From Thermomonas beijingensis (GTDB lineage Bacteria > Pseudomonadota > Gammaproteobacteria > Xanthomonadales > Xanthomonadaceae), in NCBI RefSeq assembly GCF_020034655.1, contig NZ_JAIQDJ010000002.1, positions 425,002 to 489,001 on the forward strand: a stretch of 64,000 bases of DNA, given 5' to 3'. The notes under the pieces were generated by a model, which did not search any database, was not told the origin of the DNA, and was given only the letters and a program-made list of their open reading frames with translations. Shown piece by piece: positions 1 to 11,163 of this stretch (the stretch's first letter is position 1; each line of letters starts with the position of its first letter). The translations under genes were made by a program, and so were the position numbers.

Positions 1-472
1 GCCGCAGCACTTGCGTGCCATTGCTGACCGGCATGCCGGCTTGTTGCAGGCTTTGCGCATCGGCCAGTTGTGCGATGGCAATGGAGCGACGACCGGCCGT
101 AAACGACAGTGCATCTGCTGGCAAAGGGGCTGCGCCTTGCGCCGGGCTGATGCGAATCAGTGCGCCGGCGGTGGTCATCGGCAAGTCCACACCTTTGGCC
201 AAGGTTGCAGCATCCACCGTTTGCCAATATTCACGACTATCGGCGGCCAGTGGCGCTGGCTGTGTCAATGCAGCAGTGGGATCCAAGGCCCAGGCAAAAG
301 TCACCGGCTTACGCTCGATGACGCCTTTCGGTGCCGGCTGGGTACTCAACAGGGTGGGAACTTGGTCGCTGGTGGTTGCTGGCAGCAAGCGTTGCGCGGC
401 GTGGGCGGCTTGGGCCATGCCCAGTACGAGGACGCAGGACAGGCCAAGGCGAGAGATATTCAAGGTGTGCAT
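1..472 (-). CDS. Secreted protein, DUF4785-like (3' part outside window)
   Basis: The minus strand from 472 to the window edge is open for 157 codons without a stop. It starts with an ATG preceded by a GAGG-type ribosome site. The first 25 or so residues form a signal peptide (basic start, hydrophobic core, then AQAAHAAQ), so the product is exported. The visible part is rich in Ala, Pro and Thr and includes a stretch about sulfur-free, cysteine-free sequence, as expected for an extracytoplasmic beta-rich protein. It lies 12 bases downstream of a secreted hydrolase on the same strand, so the two are probably cotranscribed. I relate it to the DUF4785 family of Xanthomonadaceae and Legionella-type secreted proteins from memory of the family's neighbourhood; the name is tentative, the coding call is not. 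The C-terminus is missing because the window ends. Confidence 0.7.
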   Translation of the reverse strand, partial: MHTLNISRLGLSCVLVLGMAQAAHAAQRLLPATTSDQVPTLLSTQPAPKGVIERKPVTFAWALDPTAALTQPAPLAADSREYWQTVDAATLAKGVDLPMTTAGALIRISPAQGAAPLPADALSFTAGRRSIAIAQLADAQSLQQAGMPVSNGTQVLR

Positions 473-484
473 GGTGGTCTGGCC

Positions 485-1357
485 TCACTTCATGTCGTTG
501 CGCAGGACGGTGTCGAGGCCAAAGCAGGCGCGCCGGCTTTGGTTATGGCTCAGCGGCTCTTGGCCTGCCATCTTCGATTTGTCCTTGAACCAGACCGCGC
601 CGGCGGCCGATTGGCTGCTGCAATTGAGGAAGCCATCGGAACAGCTATCCAGCCACCATTGCGTGGTTTCCAAACCTAGGTTTTCCGCATATCCGCCGCA
701 GTAGCTATCGCTATCCCATACGGCAGTTTCCACGTCGGTACCGACGACTGCGCGGAACAGCTTGGGCAGTGATGGCCGTCCGGAGGTGCCATACAGGTTG
801 TTGGCGTTGTAGCTGGCCATCCAGCTGACTTGCTGTTGGCGTACCGCATCCGACTTATAGCCCAATAGCCAGCCCAGTGAAGTTTCAAATACATTGCCGT
901 TCAGCACGGCATCGGCCAACGGCGTACCGGCAGAGGAGGGTGCCAATGCGTCTACCCGCACGATCTTGTTGATGATGTTGGGGTAGCGACTGTCATAGGT
1001 TGGGTTGGACATCACCCAGCGCATGACGTTGCCGCCATTGGAATGGGTGATGATGATCAGGCGGGTGATGCTTTTGCTTTGAATGAAATTGGTGAGCTGG
1101 TCGGCCAAGCACCCCGCAGCACGGCTATCCCACATGTATTGATTGAAATCGCAGTTGACCACCACGTAATTGGATGGATTGGCCAAGCCGCCGCGGACAT
1201 TATTGACCATGGCGGGTTGCCAATAGTCTTGATAGGCATTGGTTTGCTTGCCGGTGCCGTGGACAAAGGCAACGCCGGTGACATCGGCGGCATAAGCGGT
1301 GGTGGCAGTGAATGCGGCGGCGCAAGATAACAGCGCGGCCAAGGCGACTTTACGCAT
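485..1357 (-). CDS. Secreted alpha/beta-fold hydrolase (lipase-like)
   Basis: A 290-residue protein with a clear signal peptide (MRKVALAALLSCAAAFTATT, cleavage after AYA). The mature part opens with a lipase-like strand and oxyanion region (VAFVHGTGKQ) and has the nucleophile elbow THSNGGN, where Ser is the probable catalytic residue; an Asp near RVDALAP and the His of LSHNQSRR are candidate partners. Six cysteines in the C-terminal third suggest disulfides in the periplasm or outside the cell. The start is supported by a strong GGGGAGAG ribosome site. Substrate is not evident; an esterase or lipase is most likely. The downstream neighbour is another secreted protein. The 165 bases upstream, between this gene and sbcB, hold its promoter region. 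Confidence 0.8.
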   Translation of the reverse strand: MRKVALAALLSCAAAFTATTAYAADVTGVAFVHGTGKQTNAYQDYWQPAMVNNVRGGLANPSNYVVVNCDFNQYMWDSRAAGCLADQLTNFIQSKSITRLIIITHSNGGNVMRWVMSNPTYDSRYPNIINKIVRVDALAPSSAGTPLADAVLNGNVFETSLGWLLGYKSDAVRQQQVSWMASYNANNLYGTSGRPSLPKLFRAVVGTDVETAVWDSDSYCGGYAENLGLETTQWWLDSCSDGFLNCSSQSAAGAVWFKDKSKMAGQEPLSHNQSRRACFGLDTVLRNDMK

Positions 1358-1522
1358 GGACTCTCCCCAAAGGATGCCGCGTGGCCTGCGGCGGGCTTTG
1401 TCAACAACCCCGACAGCACCCCCGTACTGTCCGGTACGGCGAGCATACGCATCGGTATGGCAAAGTCATGCCGCACTGCGGCATCGGTCACAGTTTTGAG
1501 GCTGACTGGGGATTCTCGAGGC

Positions 1523-2968
1523 TTACGCCAGCTCGCGGGCGCGCTGTTGGCCCCAATCTTCCAGCTGATCCAGCAGCACTTGTTTGCGGCCATCGCCCAC
1601 ATAGGTGGCGCGCAGTTCGCTGATTTGTGCGAAGAACTGCTCCAGTGTCAGCTCGGACTGGCCGGCATCCGTCAGCAGGCGTTGGCGGCGGTAGCTGTCC
1701 CACTGTGCCTGTTCGGACGGCAGCAGGCTGTCTGGCCAGTTGCGGGCGCGATAGCGCAACAACAACGCGGACAGGCGGGTGTCGCGGAATGCGAACTGTG
1801 CTTTTGCCAGCAGTTGCGGCGGGGTGCCGCGGACTTGCGCGCACAGTTTTTTGTCGGCATCACAGATGAAGCCATCGTACAGCGCAGCATCGGCATCCAC
1901 TGGCGTCGCCGGACGGTCACGTGCGAACACCAAGCGCATTTTTTCGGCGATGGCAGGGCCGTGCATACGCAGCCGATCGGCGCGTTGCTGCACGATCTCG
2001 GGGCTGATTCCAAGGCGCGTGAAATCGTTCTGGCGCAGGTGTTCCCAGCGCACCAGTGCCGGGCATTTGTTGGTATGAATTTCTTTCAGCGCAACCCGCG
2101 TTTCACCTTCGGGCAAATCGGATTGGCGAATGTACAGACGCTCGGCGATGGCGTCGGCATCCAAGCTCAGCAGCGGTTCGGGATCGGTATCCAAATCCAC
2201 GGCAATAAAGCGCGATGGAATCGACGGGTGCTGCGCCAACGGCAATACCGGCGCGGCGCACAGGCGCACTGCCGGGTAGCGCTGTGAAATATGCAGCAGT
2301 GGTGTCATCGCAATGGGGTCCAGCAAGGATGCGGCAAAGCGTTTGTCGCGCAGGCGCAGTGCGTAGTCCCAGAGTTTGGGCTGATGCCGGCGAAACAGGC
2401 GGGCAAGGCCGATCAATGCACGCACATCGCTCAGTGCTTCGTGCGCGATGCCTTCACGCAGGCCGTTGTCTTCGGCCAGATGCTCCAGTTTGAAGCTGGT
2501 GCCTTGGCCATCCTCACGCTGCCGCCACACGATGCCATCGGGGCGTAGTGCATGCATCAGGCGCAGTGCATCCAGCAAATCCCAACGCGAGTTGCCGGCG
2601 CGCCATTCGCGCTCATACGGGTCATGAAAATTGCGATACAGGCCATAGCGCACGAACTCATCATCAAAGCGCAATGAGTTGTAGCCGGCGCTGCAGGTGT
2701 CCGGGCAGCCCATGGCATCCAATATGCGAGCGAACGCAGCGGCCTCGTTGACCCCATCCCGCAATGCGGCTTGCGGAGTGATGCCGGTGATCAGCGTGGC
2801 GATCGGTGCGGGCAGCAGGTCATTGGCGGGCTGCACGAAGAAGCTGATGGGCTCGCCGATTGGCTGCAACTGCGCGTCGGTGCGGATCGCGGCAAATTGC
2901 GCGATGCGGGTTCGGCGTGGGTCGGCACCGAAGGTTTCCAGGTCGTAAAACAGAAACGAGGCGGACAT
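1523..2968 (-). CDS. sbcB: Exodeoxyribonuclease I
   Basis: A 481-residue DEDD exonuclease that degrades single-stranded DNA 3' to 5' and takes part in recombination and mismatch repair in the cytoplasm. The N-terminus has the family's exonuclease motif I, FLFYDLETFGADPRRTRIAQ, with the metal-binding Asp and Glu; motif III-like HEALSDVRALIGLA is near residue 180. Length matches E. coli ExoI (475). The C-terminal half is the SH3-like and helical DNA-binding extension, with LPSEQAQWDSYRRQRL typical of the family. It starts 8 bases after the stop of a TonB-like gene, so the two share a transcript. Confidence 0.95.
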   Translation of the reverse strand: MSASFLFYDLETFGADPRRTRIAQFAAIRTDAQLQPIGEPISFFVQPANDLLPAPIATLITGITPQAALRDGVNEAAAFARILDAMGCPDTCSAGYNSLRFDDEFVRYGLYRNFHDPYEREWRAGNSRWDLLDALRLMHALRPDGIVWRQREDGQGTSFKLEHLAEDNGLREGIAHEALSDVRALIGLARLFRRHQPKLWDYALRLRDKRFAASLLDPIAMTPLLHISQRYPAVRLCAAPVLPLAQHPSIPSRFIAVDLDTDPEPLLSLDADAIAERLYIRQSDLPEGETRVALKEIHTNKCPALVRWEHLRQNDFTRLGISPEIVQQRADRLRMHGPAIAEKMRLVFARDRPATPVDADAALYDGFICDADKKLCAQVRGTPPQLLAKAQFAFRDTRLSALLLRYRARNWPDSLLPSEQAQWDSYRRQRLLTDAGQSELTLEQFFAQISELRATYVGDGRKQVLLDQLEDWGQQRARELA

Positions 2969-2976
2969 CCTTGCGC

Positions 2977-4990
<2,014 letters not shown>

Positions 4991-5154
4991 GACGGCTTGC
5001 GTTGCGGGTGCCGATGCTGGCCTGAGTCGCTTGCGTATTGGCGGCACCTCGGCCGTGGCCACCTCATCGGCAATGACGATGAAGCAGGCCGGCGTGGTGA
5101 GCAATGTTCAGGCGTTGGGAGCCTTCTATTTGCTTGTTATCGCAAATTTCGGGT

Positions 5155-5187
5155 AACAAAAAACCCCGCCATGGCGGGGTGTTTTGT
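5155..5187 (-). terminator. Rho-independent terminator after tRNA-Leu
   Basis: A perfect palindrome CCCCGCCATGGCGGGG at 5164-5179 is flanked on the minus-strand downstream side by a run of six T. It lies 9 bases beyond the 3' end of the minus-strand tRNA-Leu gene, and the other flank (TGTTTT) could also stop serS transcripts coming from the left. Confidence 0.85.
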
Positions 5188-5195
5188 ATTCAACC

Positions 5196-5282
5196 TGGTG
5201 CCCGGAAGAGGACTCGAACCTCCACGAAGTTGCCCCCGCTAGCACCTGAAGCTAGTGCGTCTACCAATTCCGCCATCCGGGC
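5196..5282 (-). tRNA. tRNA-Leu (anticodon CAG)
   Basis: An 87-base type II tRNA read on the minus strand from GCCCGGATGG to the encoded CCA. The acceptor stem GCCCGGA pairs with the 3' end TCCGGGC. The anticodon loop TTCAGGT, closed by a CTAGC/GCTAG stem, puts CAG at 5246-5248. A long variable arm and the T-loop GGTTCGAGTCC are present. It reads CUG codons. A terminator follows directly. Confidence 0.96.
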
Positions 5283-5385
5283 CGGTTGAAGCCGCGCATT
5301 TTCCAGTGATCGGCCATGACTGTCAATAGGGGTGTTGTGCTGGCATGGAAAAGATCGAGTTCATCGCAGGCTGTACTATCAGAAG

Positions 5386-7860
5386 ATGAAGAAACCATCA
5401 GGCAAGCGCGGCAACGGCCGCGGCAAGCAGGGCGCGGCAAGCGGCTCCGGCACTACGCCACGCAAAGGATCCGGGAAATTGCCGGGCTGGCTGCCGGCAT
5501 CACCACAGGCAGGCGTGGGGCGCACTGGCAAGCCCGGCACGGATAAAAAAGGCCCGCGCGTGGCTACCCATCCCACCGCGCCACGGTTTGATCCACATGC
5601 GCAGCGCGAGGCGCAGCGCTACGACAACCCGATTGCCAGCCGCGAAATGATTTTGCAGGTGTTGGCCGCGCACGACGGCCCGATGAGCGCCGACGAATTG
5701 GCGCACAAACTGGCGCTGACCGCCGACGACCGCTATGCCGCGCTGGAAAAGCGCTTGCAGGCCATGTTGCGCGACGGCCAGTTATTGCAAAACCGACGTG
5801 GCGGGTTTGTGCCGGCATCGCGCAATGATCTGTTGGCCGGCACCGTGATTGCCAACCCGGATGGGTTTGGCTTCTTGCGCCCAGAGGCCGGTGGCGATGA
5901 TTTGTTCCTGACGCCGTTTGAAATGCGCAAGGTCAGCCACGGCGACCGTGTATTGGTCAGCATCACCGGCGTGGACCGACGCGGGCGTGGTGAAGCCAGC
6001 ATCGTGGAGGTGCTGGAGCGCCGCCTGACCCGCCTGCTGGGCCGCTATGCTGAGGAAGCGGGGATTGGCTATGTGGTGCCGGATGACAAACGCATCCAGC
6101 GCAATGTGATGATCCCGCAGGATGCGCGCAACGGGGCCCAATCGGGGCAGTTGGTGGTGGCTGAAATCACCACCCCGCAAGACACGCACCGGCCGCCGAT
6201 TGGCCGCGTGTTGGCGGTGCTGGGTGACAAGCTCACCGCCAGCCAGGCGGTGGAAGCGGCGATCCACGGCCACGATATTCCGCATGAATTTTCGCCGGAG
6301 GTGCTGGCGCAGGCGATGGCGGTACCGTTGACGGTGGATGCGGATGCCGTGCTCTCGCCAGCACCCTCGGCGCACGCGACCGATAACCTCAAGCGCGCGG
6401 ATCTGCGCAAGATTCCACTGCTGACGATTGACGGCGAAGATGCCAAGGATTTTGACGATGCGGTGTGGTGCGAACCCAATGCCGATGGCTTCCGCCTGAT
6501 CGTGGCGATTGCCGATGTGTCGCATTACGTGCGTCCGGGTACGCCGCTGGATGACGAGGCGCAATTGCGCGCAACCTCGGTGTATTTCCCCGGTTTTGTG
6601 GTGCCGATGCTGCCGGAAACGCTGAGCAATGGCATTTGCTCACTGAACCCAGCGGTAGAGCGGCTGTGCTTCTGTTGCGATATGCAGGTGGGGCGCGATG
6701 GCAGTGTCACCGCAAGCAGTTTCTATCCGGCACTGATGCATTCGCATGCGCGGTTGACCTATACCGATGTGTGGAATGCGGTGGGCGAGGGTATCCCTGC
6801 CGATGACCACGACGCGGCACTGGCCAAGATCGGCACGTTGCTGCCGCAAATCCAACACTTGCATCAGTTGTACAAGGTGTTGGACAAGGCACGTGCCAAG
6901 CGCGGTGCCATCGAGTTCGAGAGCAGCGAAGTCCGCTTCGTGCTGGATGCCAAGGGCGCGGTGTCGCAAGCCGGCATGCTGCAACGCAATGATGCACACA
7001 AGTTGATTGAAGAATGCATGATCGCGGCCAATGTGCAGGCGGCCAAATTCTTGTTGGGCGCGCATATCCCTGCACCGTATCGCGACCACGACAAGCCACC
7101 GGAATCCAAATACGCCGACCTTGAGGAATTCCTCAAGGAATTCCAATTACGGCTGCCGCCATGGGGCAAGGTCAAGCCCAAGGATTTTCGCGCCTTGCTG
7201 GAAAAAATCCGCGAACGCCCCGATGCCGCCTTGCTGGAAACCGTGATCCTGCGCAGCCAATCGCTGGCGGTGTACGCGCCGGACAACATCGGTCACTTCG
7301 GGCTGGCGCTGGAGGCATATGCGCATTTCACGTCGCCCATTCGCCGCTACCCGGATCTGCTGGTGCATCGCGCCATCAAGCATGCGTTGGCCGGCGGCAA
7401 GCCGGAAACGTACACCTATTCGCCGCACGCCATGGCCGCGTTATCGCTGCAATGCTCCGAACGCTCGCGACGTGCCGACGAAGCGCAGCGCGAAGTGGAC
7501 GAACGCTACCGCGCCGCGTGGATGGAAACCCACATTGGCAAGGAATTCGACGGCACGATCAGTGGGGTGACAAGTTTTGGTTTGTTTATCGAATTGGATG
7601 CATCCAAGGTTAATGGCTTGGTGCACGTCACCCAACTGCCACGCGATTTTTATCATTTCGACGCAGTGCGTAAAACCTTGTCCGGGGAGCGTCGTGGCCG
7701 CGAATATCGGCTGGGTGACCGCGTGCGCATCGTGGTGCTGAAAGCCAGTGTGGAAGAGCGCAAGATCGACTTCCGGCTGGTGGAGGAGGAGGGCACCGGT
7801 GCTCTGCCGCCAATGCCGGAGCGCGGCAAACCGGCCAAGCGCGTGAAGCAGAAGTATTGA
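5386..7860 (+). CDS. rnr: Ribonuclease R
   Basis: An 824-residue 3'-to-5' exoribonuclease of the RNase II/R family that degrades structured RNA, including rRNA and mRNA with secondary structure. I start it at the ATG at 5386 (MKKPSGKRGNGRGKQG), which gives the Lys/Arg-rich N-terminal tail. Domains in order: a winged-helix region (about residues 85-140), two cold-shock RNA-binding domains (150-270), and the RNB catalytic domain with IDGEDAKDFDDAV near residue 350, whose Asp residues bind magnesium. An S1 domain (FDGTISGVTSFGLFIEL) follows at about residue 720, and the tail is basic (KPAKRVKQKY). rlmB follows 17 bases later, the usual order in proteobacteria. Confidence 0.97.
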   Translation: MKKPSGKRGNGRGKQGAASGSGTTPRKGSGKLPGWLPASPQAGVGRTGKPGTDKKGPRVATHPTAPRFDPHAQREAQRYDNPIASREMILQVLAAHDGPMSADELAHKLALTADDRYAALEKRLQAMLRDGQLLQNRRGGFVPASRNDLLAGTVIANPDGFGFLRPEAGGDDLFLTPFEMRKVSHGDRVLVSITGVDRRGRGEASIVEVLERRLTRLLGRYAEEAGIGYVVPDDKRIQRNVMIPQDARNGAQSGQLVVAEITTPQDTHRPPIGRVLAVLGDKLTASQAVEAAIHGHDIPHEFSPEVLAQAMAVPLTVDADAVLSPAPSAHATDNLKRADLRKIPLLTIDGEDAKDFDDAVWCEPNADGFRLIVAIADVSHYVRPGTPLDDEAQLRATSVYFPGFVVPMLPETLSNGICSLNPAVERLCFCCDMQVGRDGSVTASSFYPALMHSHARLTYTDVWNAVGEGIPADDHDAALAKIGTLLPQIQHLHQLYKVLDKARAKRGAIEFESSEVRFVLDAKGAVSQAGMLQRNDAHKLIEECMIAANVQAAKFLLGAHIPAPYRDHDKPPESKYADLEEFLKEFQLRLPPWGKVKPKDFRALLEKIRERPDAALLETVILRSQSLAVYAPDNIGHFGLALEAYAHFTSPIRRYPDLLVHRAIKHALAGGKPETYTYSPHAMAALSLQCSERSRRADEAQREVDERYRAAWMETHIGKEFDGTISGVTSFGLFIELDASKVNGLVHVTQLPRDFYHFDAVRKTLSGERRGREYRLGDRVRIVVLKASVEERKIDFRLVEEEGTGALPPMPERGKPAKRVKQKY

Positions 7861-7877
7861 GCTGGCAAACTACGCAG

Positions 7878-8624
7878 ATGAGCAAACCTACCCAATGGAT
7901 CGTCGGCCTGAACGCGGTGGCTTCCGCGCTGGAGCACGACGCCGAGAACGTGCGCGAAGTGCTGCTGGAAGCCGGTGGCAAGAATCCGCGGATCACCGAG
8001 ATCGAGCAAGAAGCGCGCCGCAAGGATATCGACGTGCGGCGCGTCAACCAGCAGGCGCTGGACGGCGTGGCCGGTGGTGTGCGCCATCAGGGCGCGGCGG
8101 CGCGCTATGCGGCGGCCAGGACCTGGGACGAGCATGAGCTCCCCGCGTTGGTCGAAGCCGCCGAAGGCCGCGCCTTGCTGCTGGTGCTGGACGGCGTGCA
8201 AGACCCGCACAACCTTGGCGCGTGCCTGCGCAGCGCGGCGGCGGCGGGTGCCACCGCGGTCATCATTCCCAAAGACAAAGCGGTGCAGATCAATGCCACC
8301 GTGCGCAAAACCTCGGCCGGTGCGGCCGACATCCTGCCGATTTTTTCGGTCACCAATCTCTCGCGCAGCCTGCGTGAACTGCAAAAACTCGGGGTGTGGA
8401 TTTATGGGTTGGCTGGCGAAGCCGATGCCTCGCTCTACGCCATTGACCTGAAGGGCAATGTGGCCTTGGTGCTGGGCAGTGAAGGCGACGGCCTGCGCCG
8501 CCTGACCCGCGACAACTGCGACCAACTGGTCAAGATTCCGATGCCGGGCAATTTCGAAAGTCTCAATGTATCGGTGGCTACCGGTGTGGCCCTGTTTGAA
8601 GCTGTACGCCAGCGGAGCGCGTGA
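7878..8624 (+). CDS. rlmB: 23S rRNA (guanosine-2'-O-)-methyltransferase RlmB
   Basis: A 248-residue SpoU-type methyltransferase that modifies the Gm2251 position of 23S rRNA. I choose the ATG at 7878 (MSKPTQWIVGLNAV), where family similarity begins. An N-terminal L30e-like RNA-binding domain (residues 1-85) is followed by the SPOUT domain with the three motifs VLDGVQDPHNLGACLRSA, LVLGSEGDGLRRL and IPMPGNFESLNVSVATGVAL, which form the knotted S-adenosylmethionine site. It follows rnr, and its stop overlaps the next start as TGATG. Confidence 0.96.
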   Translation: MSKPTQWIVGLNAVASALEHDAENVREVLLEAGGKNPRITEIEQEARRKDIDVRRVNQQALDGVAGGVRHQGAAARYAAARTWDEHELPALVEAAEGRALLLVLDGVQDPHNLGACLRSAAAAGATAVIIPKDKAVQINATVRKTSAGAADILPIFSVTNLSRSLRELQKLGVWIYGLAGEADASLYAIDLKGNVALVLGSEGDGLRRLTRDNCDQLVKIPMPGNFESLNVSVATGVALFEAVRQRSA

Positions 8625-8893
8625 TGGCCCTAGAATTGGCGTGGTACGACTGGGTGGGTATCGCCGGCACGCTGGCGGTGTTGGTGGCGTTTTTCTTGCT
8701 GCAAGCCGGCAAGTTGTCCGGCACCGGCATCGTCTATCAGCTGCTCAATCTGTTTGGCTCCGGCGGCGTATTGGTGTCGCTGCTGGGCAAGTTCAATGTC
8801 TCGGTGTTTGTGCTGGAAGCGGTATGGATGGCGATCAGCGCCTACGGCATCATGCGCACGCTGAAGTTGCGGAGCGCGCAGCCACCGCGTTAG
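8624..8893 (+). CDS. CBU_0592-like small membrane protein
   Basis: An 89-residue protein with three predicted membrane helices (IAGTLAVLVAFFLLQAG, YQLLNLFGSGGVLVSLL and VFVLEAVWMAISAYGIM). The spacing and sequence fit the family named after Coxiella CBU_0592, whose function is unknown. The start ATG at 8624 overlaps the rlmB stop; a GTG one codon earlier is possible. Coupling to rnr-rlmB suggests coexpression, but gives no functional clue. Confidence 0.75.
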   Translation: MALELAWYDWVGIAGTLAVLVAFFLLQAGKLSGTGIVYQLLNLFGSGGVLVSLLGKFNVSVFVLEAVWMAISAYGIMRTLKLRSAQPPR

Positions 8894-8944
8894 TGCGACG
8901 TGTGCGTTGTGTTGGTTTCGGAGCAGAGCCCGTGCATGGTTTGC

Positions 8945-9583
8945 TCATGGCGTGTTGCAATCCCGCCCGCGCCAGCCATTGGCAATCGTGCAAAACAGTT
9001 TGGCGGTTTGTTCGGTGTCGTACACCGCGCCGTGCGCCTCGTTGGGGTCCCAGCCCAGGCCTGCGGCCATCGCTGCGCGGGCCAGCACGGTTTGGCCGTA
9101 GCACAGGCCGGCCATGGTGACGGTATCAAACACGCTGAACGGGTGAAACGGGTTGCGCTTGTGGGCAACGCGCGCCACCGCAGCATTCAAAAAATTGAGA
9201 TCGAAGTGGGCGTTGTGGCCGACCAAAATGGCGCGGGTGCAGGCGTGTTTTTTCATCGCGGCGCGCACCGGCACGAAGATCGCATCCAGGCCTGTGCGTT
9301 CGTCCACTTCACCGCGCAATGGATGGCCAATTTTGATGCCCGTCACTTCCAATGATTTCGGGTCGATGCTGGTGCCGGGTGCGGGCGCGATGTGGGCGTG
9401 CGCCACTACGCCGGGCATGTAGTTGCCGGCCTCGTCCAGTTCGATGGGCACCGCGGCGATTTCCAGCAACGCGTGCTTGTTCCAATCAAAACCACCGGTT
9501 TCCACATCCACGACCACCGGCAGGTAGCCACGAAAGCGTTCGACCATCGGCGTGATGGGGTTGGGGGGTGTGGGCTCGGACAT
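8945..9583 (-). CDS. rnt: Ribonuclease T
   Basis: A 212-residue DEDDh exonuclease that trims the 3' ends of tRNA and other stable RNAs. Visible motifs are [20 protein letters not shown] (Exo I, with the metal-binding Asp and Glu), [13 protein letters not shown] (Exo II) and [11 protein letters not shown] (Exo III with His and Asp). Length agrees with E. coli RNase T (215). It lies 9 bases downstream of hvfC on the same strand, so it may be read from the RiPP operon's promoter. It converges with the small membrane protein gene on the plus strand. Confidence 0.95.
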   Translation of the reverse strand: MSEPTPPNPITPMVERFRGYLPVVVDVETGGFDWNKHALLEIAAVPIELDEAGNYMPGVVAHAHIAPAPGTSIDPKSLEVTGIKIGHPLRGEVDERTGLDAIFVPVRAAMKKHACTRAILVGHNAHFDLNFLNAAVARVAHKRNPFHPFSVFDTVTMAGLCYGQTVLARAAMAAGLGWDPNEAHGAVYDTEQTAKLFCTIANGWRGRDCNTP

Positions 9584-9592
9584 CGTGAAAGG

Positions 9593-10336
9593 TTACCCGA
9601 TGCGGGTTCCCAGCAGCACCCCGCTGGCATGCAGACGCGCCAACATCGGGTGCACATCGGCCACAAACGCGTTGAAGTCCGGATGGCCTATTTCGGCTGC
9701 AAGCGATCGCAAACATTGCTGCCCGGTGTAGTGGGTATTGGCTTCCAGCAATGCCAATAGGCGATACAGCACCGGCGAGAGCTGCGAAAACTGCACGCGC
9801 CCGTCGGCTTGACGATGGAGCAAGATCACGCTGGGTTCGGCTGGCAAATCGACAGGTCGGTAGTGCGGGCCAATCTGATGCACGGGCCATTGGTAGGCCA
9901 GTGGCCACGCCAGTGGCGAGAGCACCGGCACGCCCTCCAGCAGGTCGCCTTGCGGATCATGCGGTGGCGCGGTGGCATCACACAGTTGCAGGCCCAGCTC
10001 GGCCCATTCGTAATGTGCAAGCTCGGCCAGCCATGGGCGTGTGGGGTTGGCATGGGCTTCGAGGAAGGCGACAAATTCAAGCCCCAGCCGGGTGAACAGC
10101 GGCGTTTCGCTGCGATGGTGGATGAGGAAATCGCGCAACAGTGTTTGCCACTCGCGTTCGCCCAACGTCTTGCACAGCACCGGAAAGGTGCCGGCGAGCA
10201 GGCCCTGCAAATTGTTGAAGACCAGCTCGCGATACACGCGCAGCCGGCGCTCTTCAATACCCACTGGTCCGGCATGATGGGCCGGGTCGCGCACGTGTGC
10301 AGCCAGCGCCTGCAATTGGGTATGCAGCGTGCTCAT
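9593..10336 (-). CDS. HvfC/BufC-like RiPP maturation partner (DUF2063)
   Basis: A 247-residue protein of the DUF2063 family, annotated elsewhere as a putative DNA-binding domain. The N-terminal half has the family core [20 protein letters not shown] and [21 protein letters not shown]. In known systems this family is the partner of the MNIO enzyme HvfB/BufB: it binds the precursor peptide and presents it for modification. Here it overlaps hvfB by 4 bases (ATGA) and lies at the end of hvfA-hvfB-hvfC, matching the characterised order. A DNA-binding role is therefore unlikely. The role is inferred from family and context. Confidence 0.87.
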   Translation of the reverse strand: MSTLHTQLQALAAHVRDPAHHAGPVGIEERRLRVYRELVFNNLQGLLAGTFPVLCKTLGEREWQTLLRDFLIHHRSETPLFTRLGLEFVAFLEAHANPTRPWLAELAHYEWAELGLQLCDATAPPHDPQGDLLEGVPVLSPLAWPLAYQWPVHQIGPHYRPVDLPAEPSVILLHRQADGRVQFSQLSPVLYRLLALLEANTHYTGQQCLRSLAAEIGHPDFNAFVADVHPMLARLHASGVLLGTRIG

Positions 10337-11157
10337 GCGACGCGTGCCTGTGCGCTGCGGATAAGGGCCACTTCATCCAGCAGTTGCGCGAACGGCGGGA
10401 AATTGAAATCACGTTCCAGCACGGTGGGGCGCAGGCCGTGGTGGGCATAGCTGAAGTCGAGGAGTTGCCACACAGCGTCCTTGACCGGCATGCCGTGGGT
10501 GTCGATTTTCAAGTCATCGGCTTCGTCGAAATGCCCCGCGATGTGGTAGCTGGCGATGCGCTGGCTGGGCATGGCGGTGATGAATGCGCGCGCATCGTAG
10601 CGATGGTTGATGGCATTGACGTACACATTGTTGACGTCCAGCAGCAAATCGCAATCCGCTTCGGCCAGCACTGCGGCGATGAAGTCGATTTCGGAAAGTT
10701 GTTGGAACGGCGCGGCGTAGTAGCTCACGTTTTCCACCGCAATGCGCCGGCCCAGCACGTCTTGCGCGGTACGGATGCGGGCAGCGACATGGTGTACGGC
10801 GTCCTCGGTGAACGGTAGCGGCAGCAGGTCGTATAAATGGCCGTCTGCGCTGCAATAGCTCAGGTGCTCGCTGTACAGCACTGCGTGGTGCCGATCCAGA
10901 AATTGCCGGGTCTGCTGCAACAAGGCGATGTCCAGCGGGTCGGGGCCACCCAGCGACAGCGACAGTCCATGGCAACTCAGCGGATAGCGCGCGGTCAATG
11001 TGGTGAGTTGTTCGCCCAATACGCCGCCAACGCCAATCCAGTTATCGGGTGCGCATTCCAGAAAATCGAAAGCGCCCGCAGGCGCTTCGATGAGTGAATC
11101 AAGTAATGCGCGGCGCAGCCCAAGGCCGGTGCTGCGCGGGGGCAGGGCGGTGTGCAT
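10333..11157 (-). CDS. HvfB/BufB-like MNIO peptide maturase (DUF692)
   Basis: A 274-residue TIM-barrel enzyme of the multinuclear non-heme iron oxidase (MNIO, DUF692) family. Family features include [15 protein letters not shown] at the start, [15 protein letters not shown], the YSEHLSYCS strand, [14 protein letters not shown] and [12 protein letters not shown]; the His, Asp, Glu and Asn residues here are the expected iron ligands. Characterised relatives oxidise cysteines of EGKCG motifs to oxazolone-thioamide groups that bind copper. It starts 6 bases after the stop of the precursor gene, which carries six EGKCG motifs, so the substrate is almost certainly that peptide. The exact modification here is an inference. 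Confidence 0.92.
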   Translation of the reverse strand: MHTALPPRSTGLGLRRALLDSLIEAPAGAFDFLECAPDNWIGVGGVLGEQLTTLTARYPLSCHGLSLSLGGPDPLDIALLQQTRQFLDRHHAVLYSEHLSYCSADGHLYDLLPLPFTEDAVHHVAARIRTAQDVLGRRIAVENVSYYAAPFQQLSEIDFIAAVLAEADCDLLLDVNNVYVNAINHRYDARAFITAMPSQRIASYHIAGHFDEADDLKIDTHGMPVKDAVWQLLDFSYAHHGLRPTVLERDFNFPPFAQLLDEVALIRSAQARVA

Positions 11158-11163
11158 GCGGCT

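Noticed and set aside
11..704. Long plus-strand open frames opposite the first gene
   Set aside because: The minus strand has a signal peptide, ribosome site and continuous frame; the plus frames lack starts with ribosome sites and look like antisense composition.
9593..10336. DNA-binding transcription factor
   Set aside because: The family label DUF2063 is misleading here; operon position next to the MNIO enzyme indicates peptide maturation.
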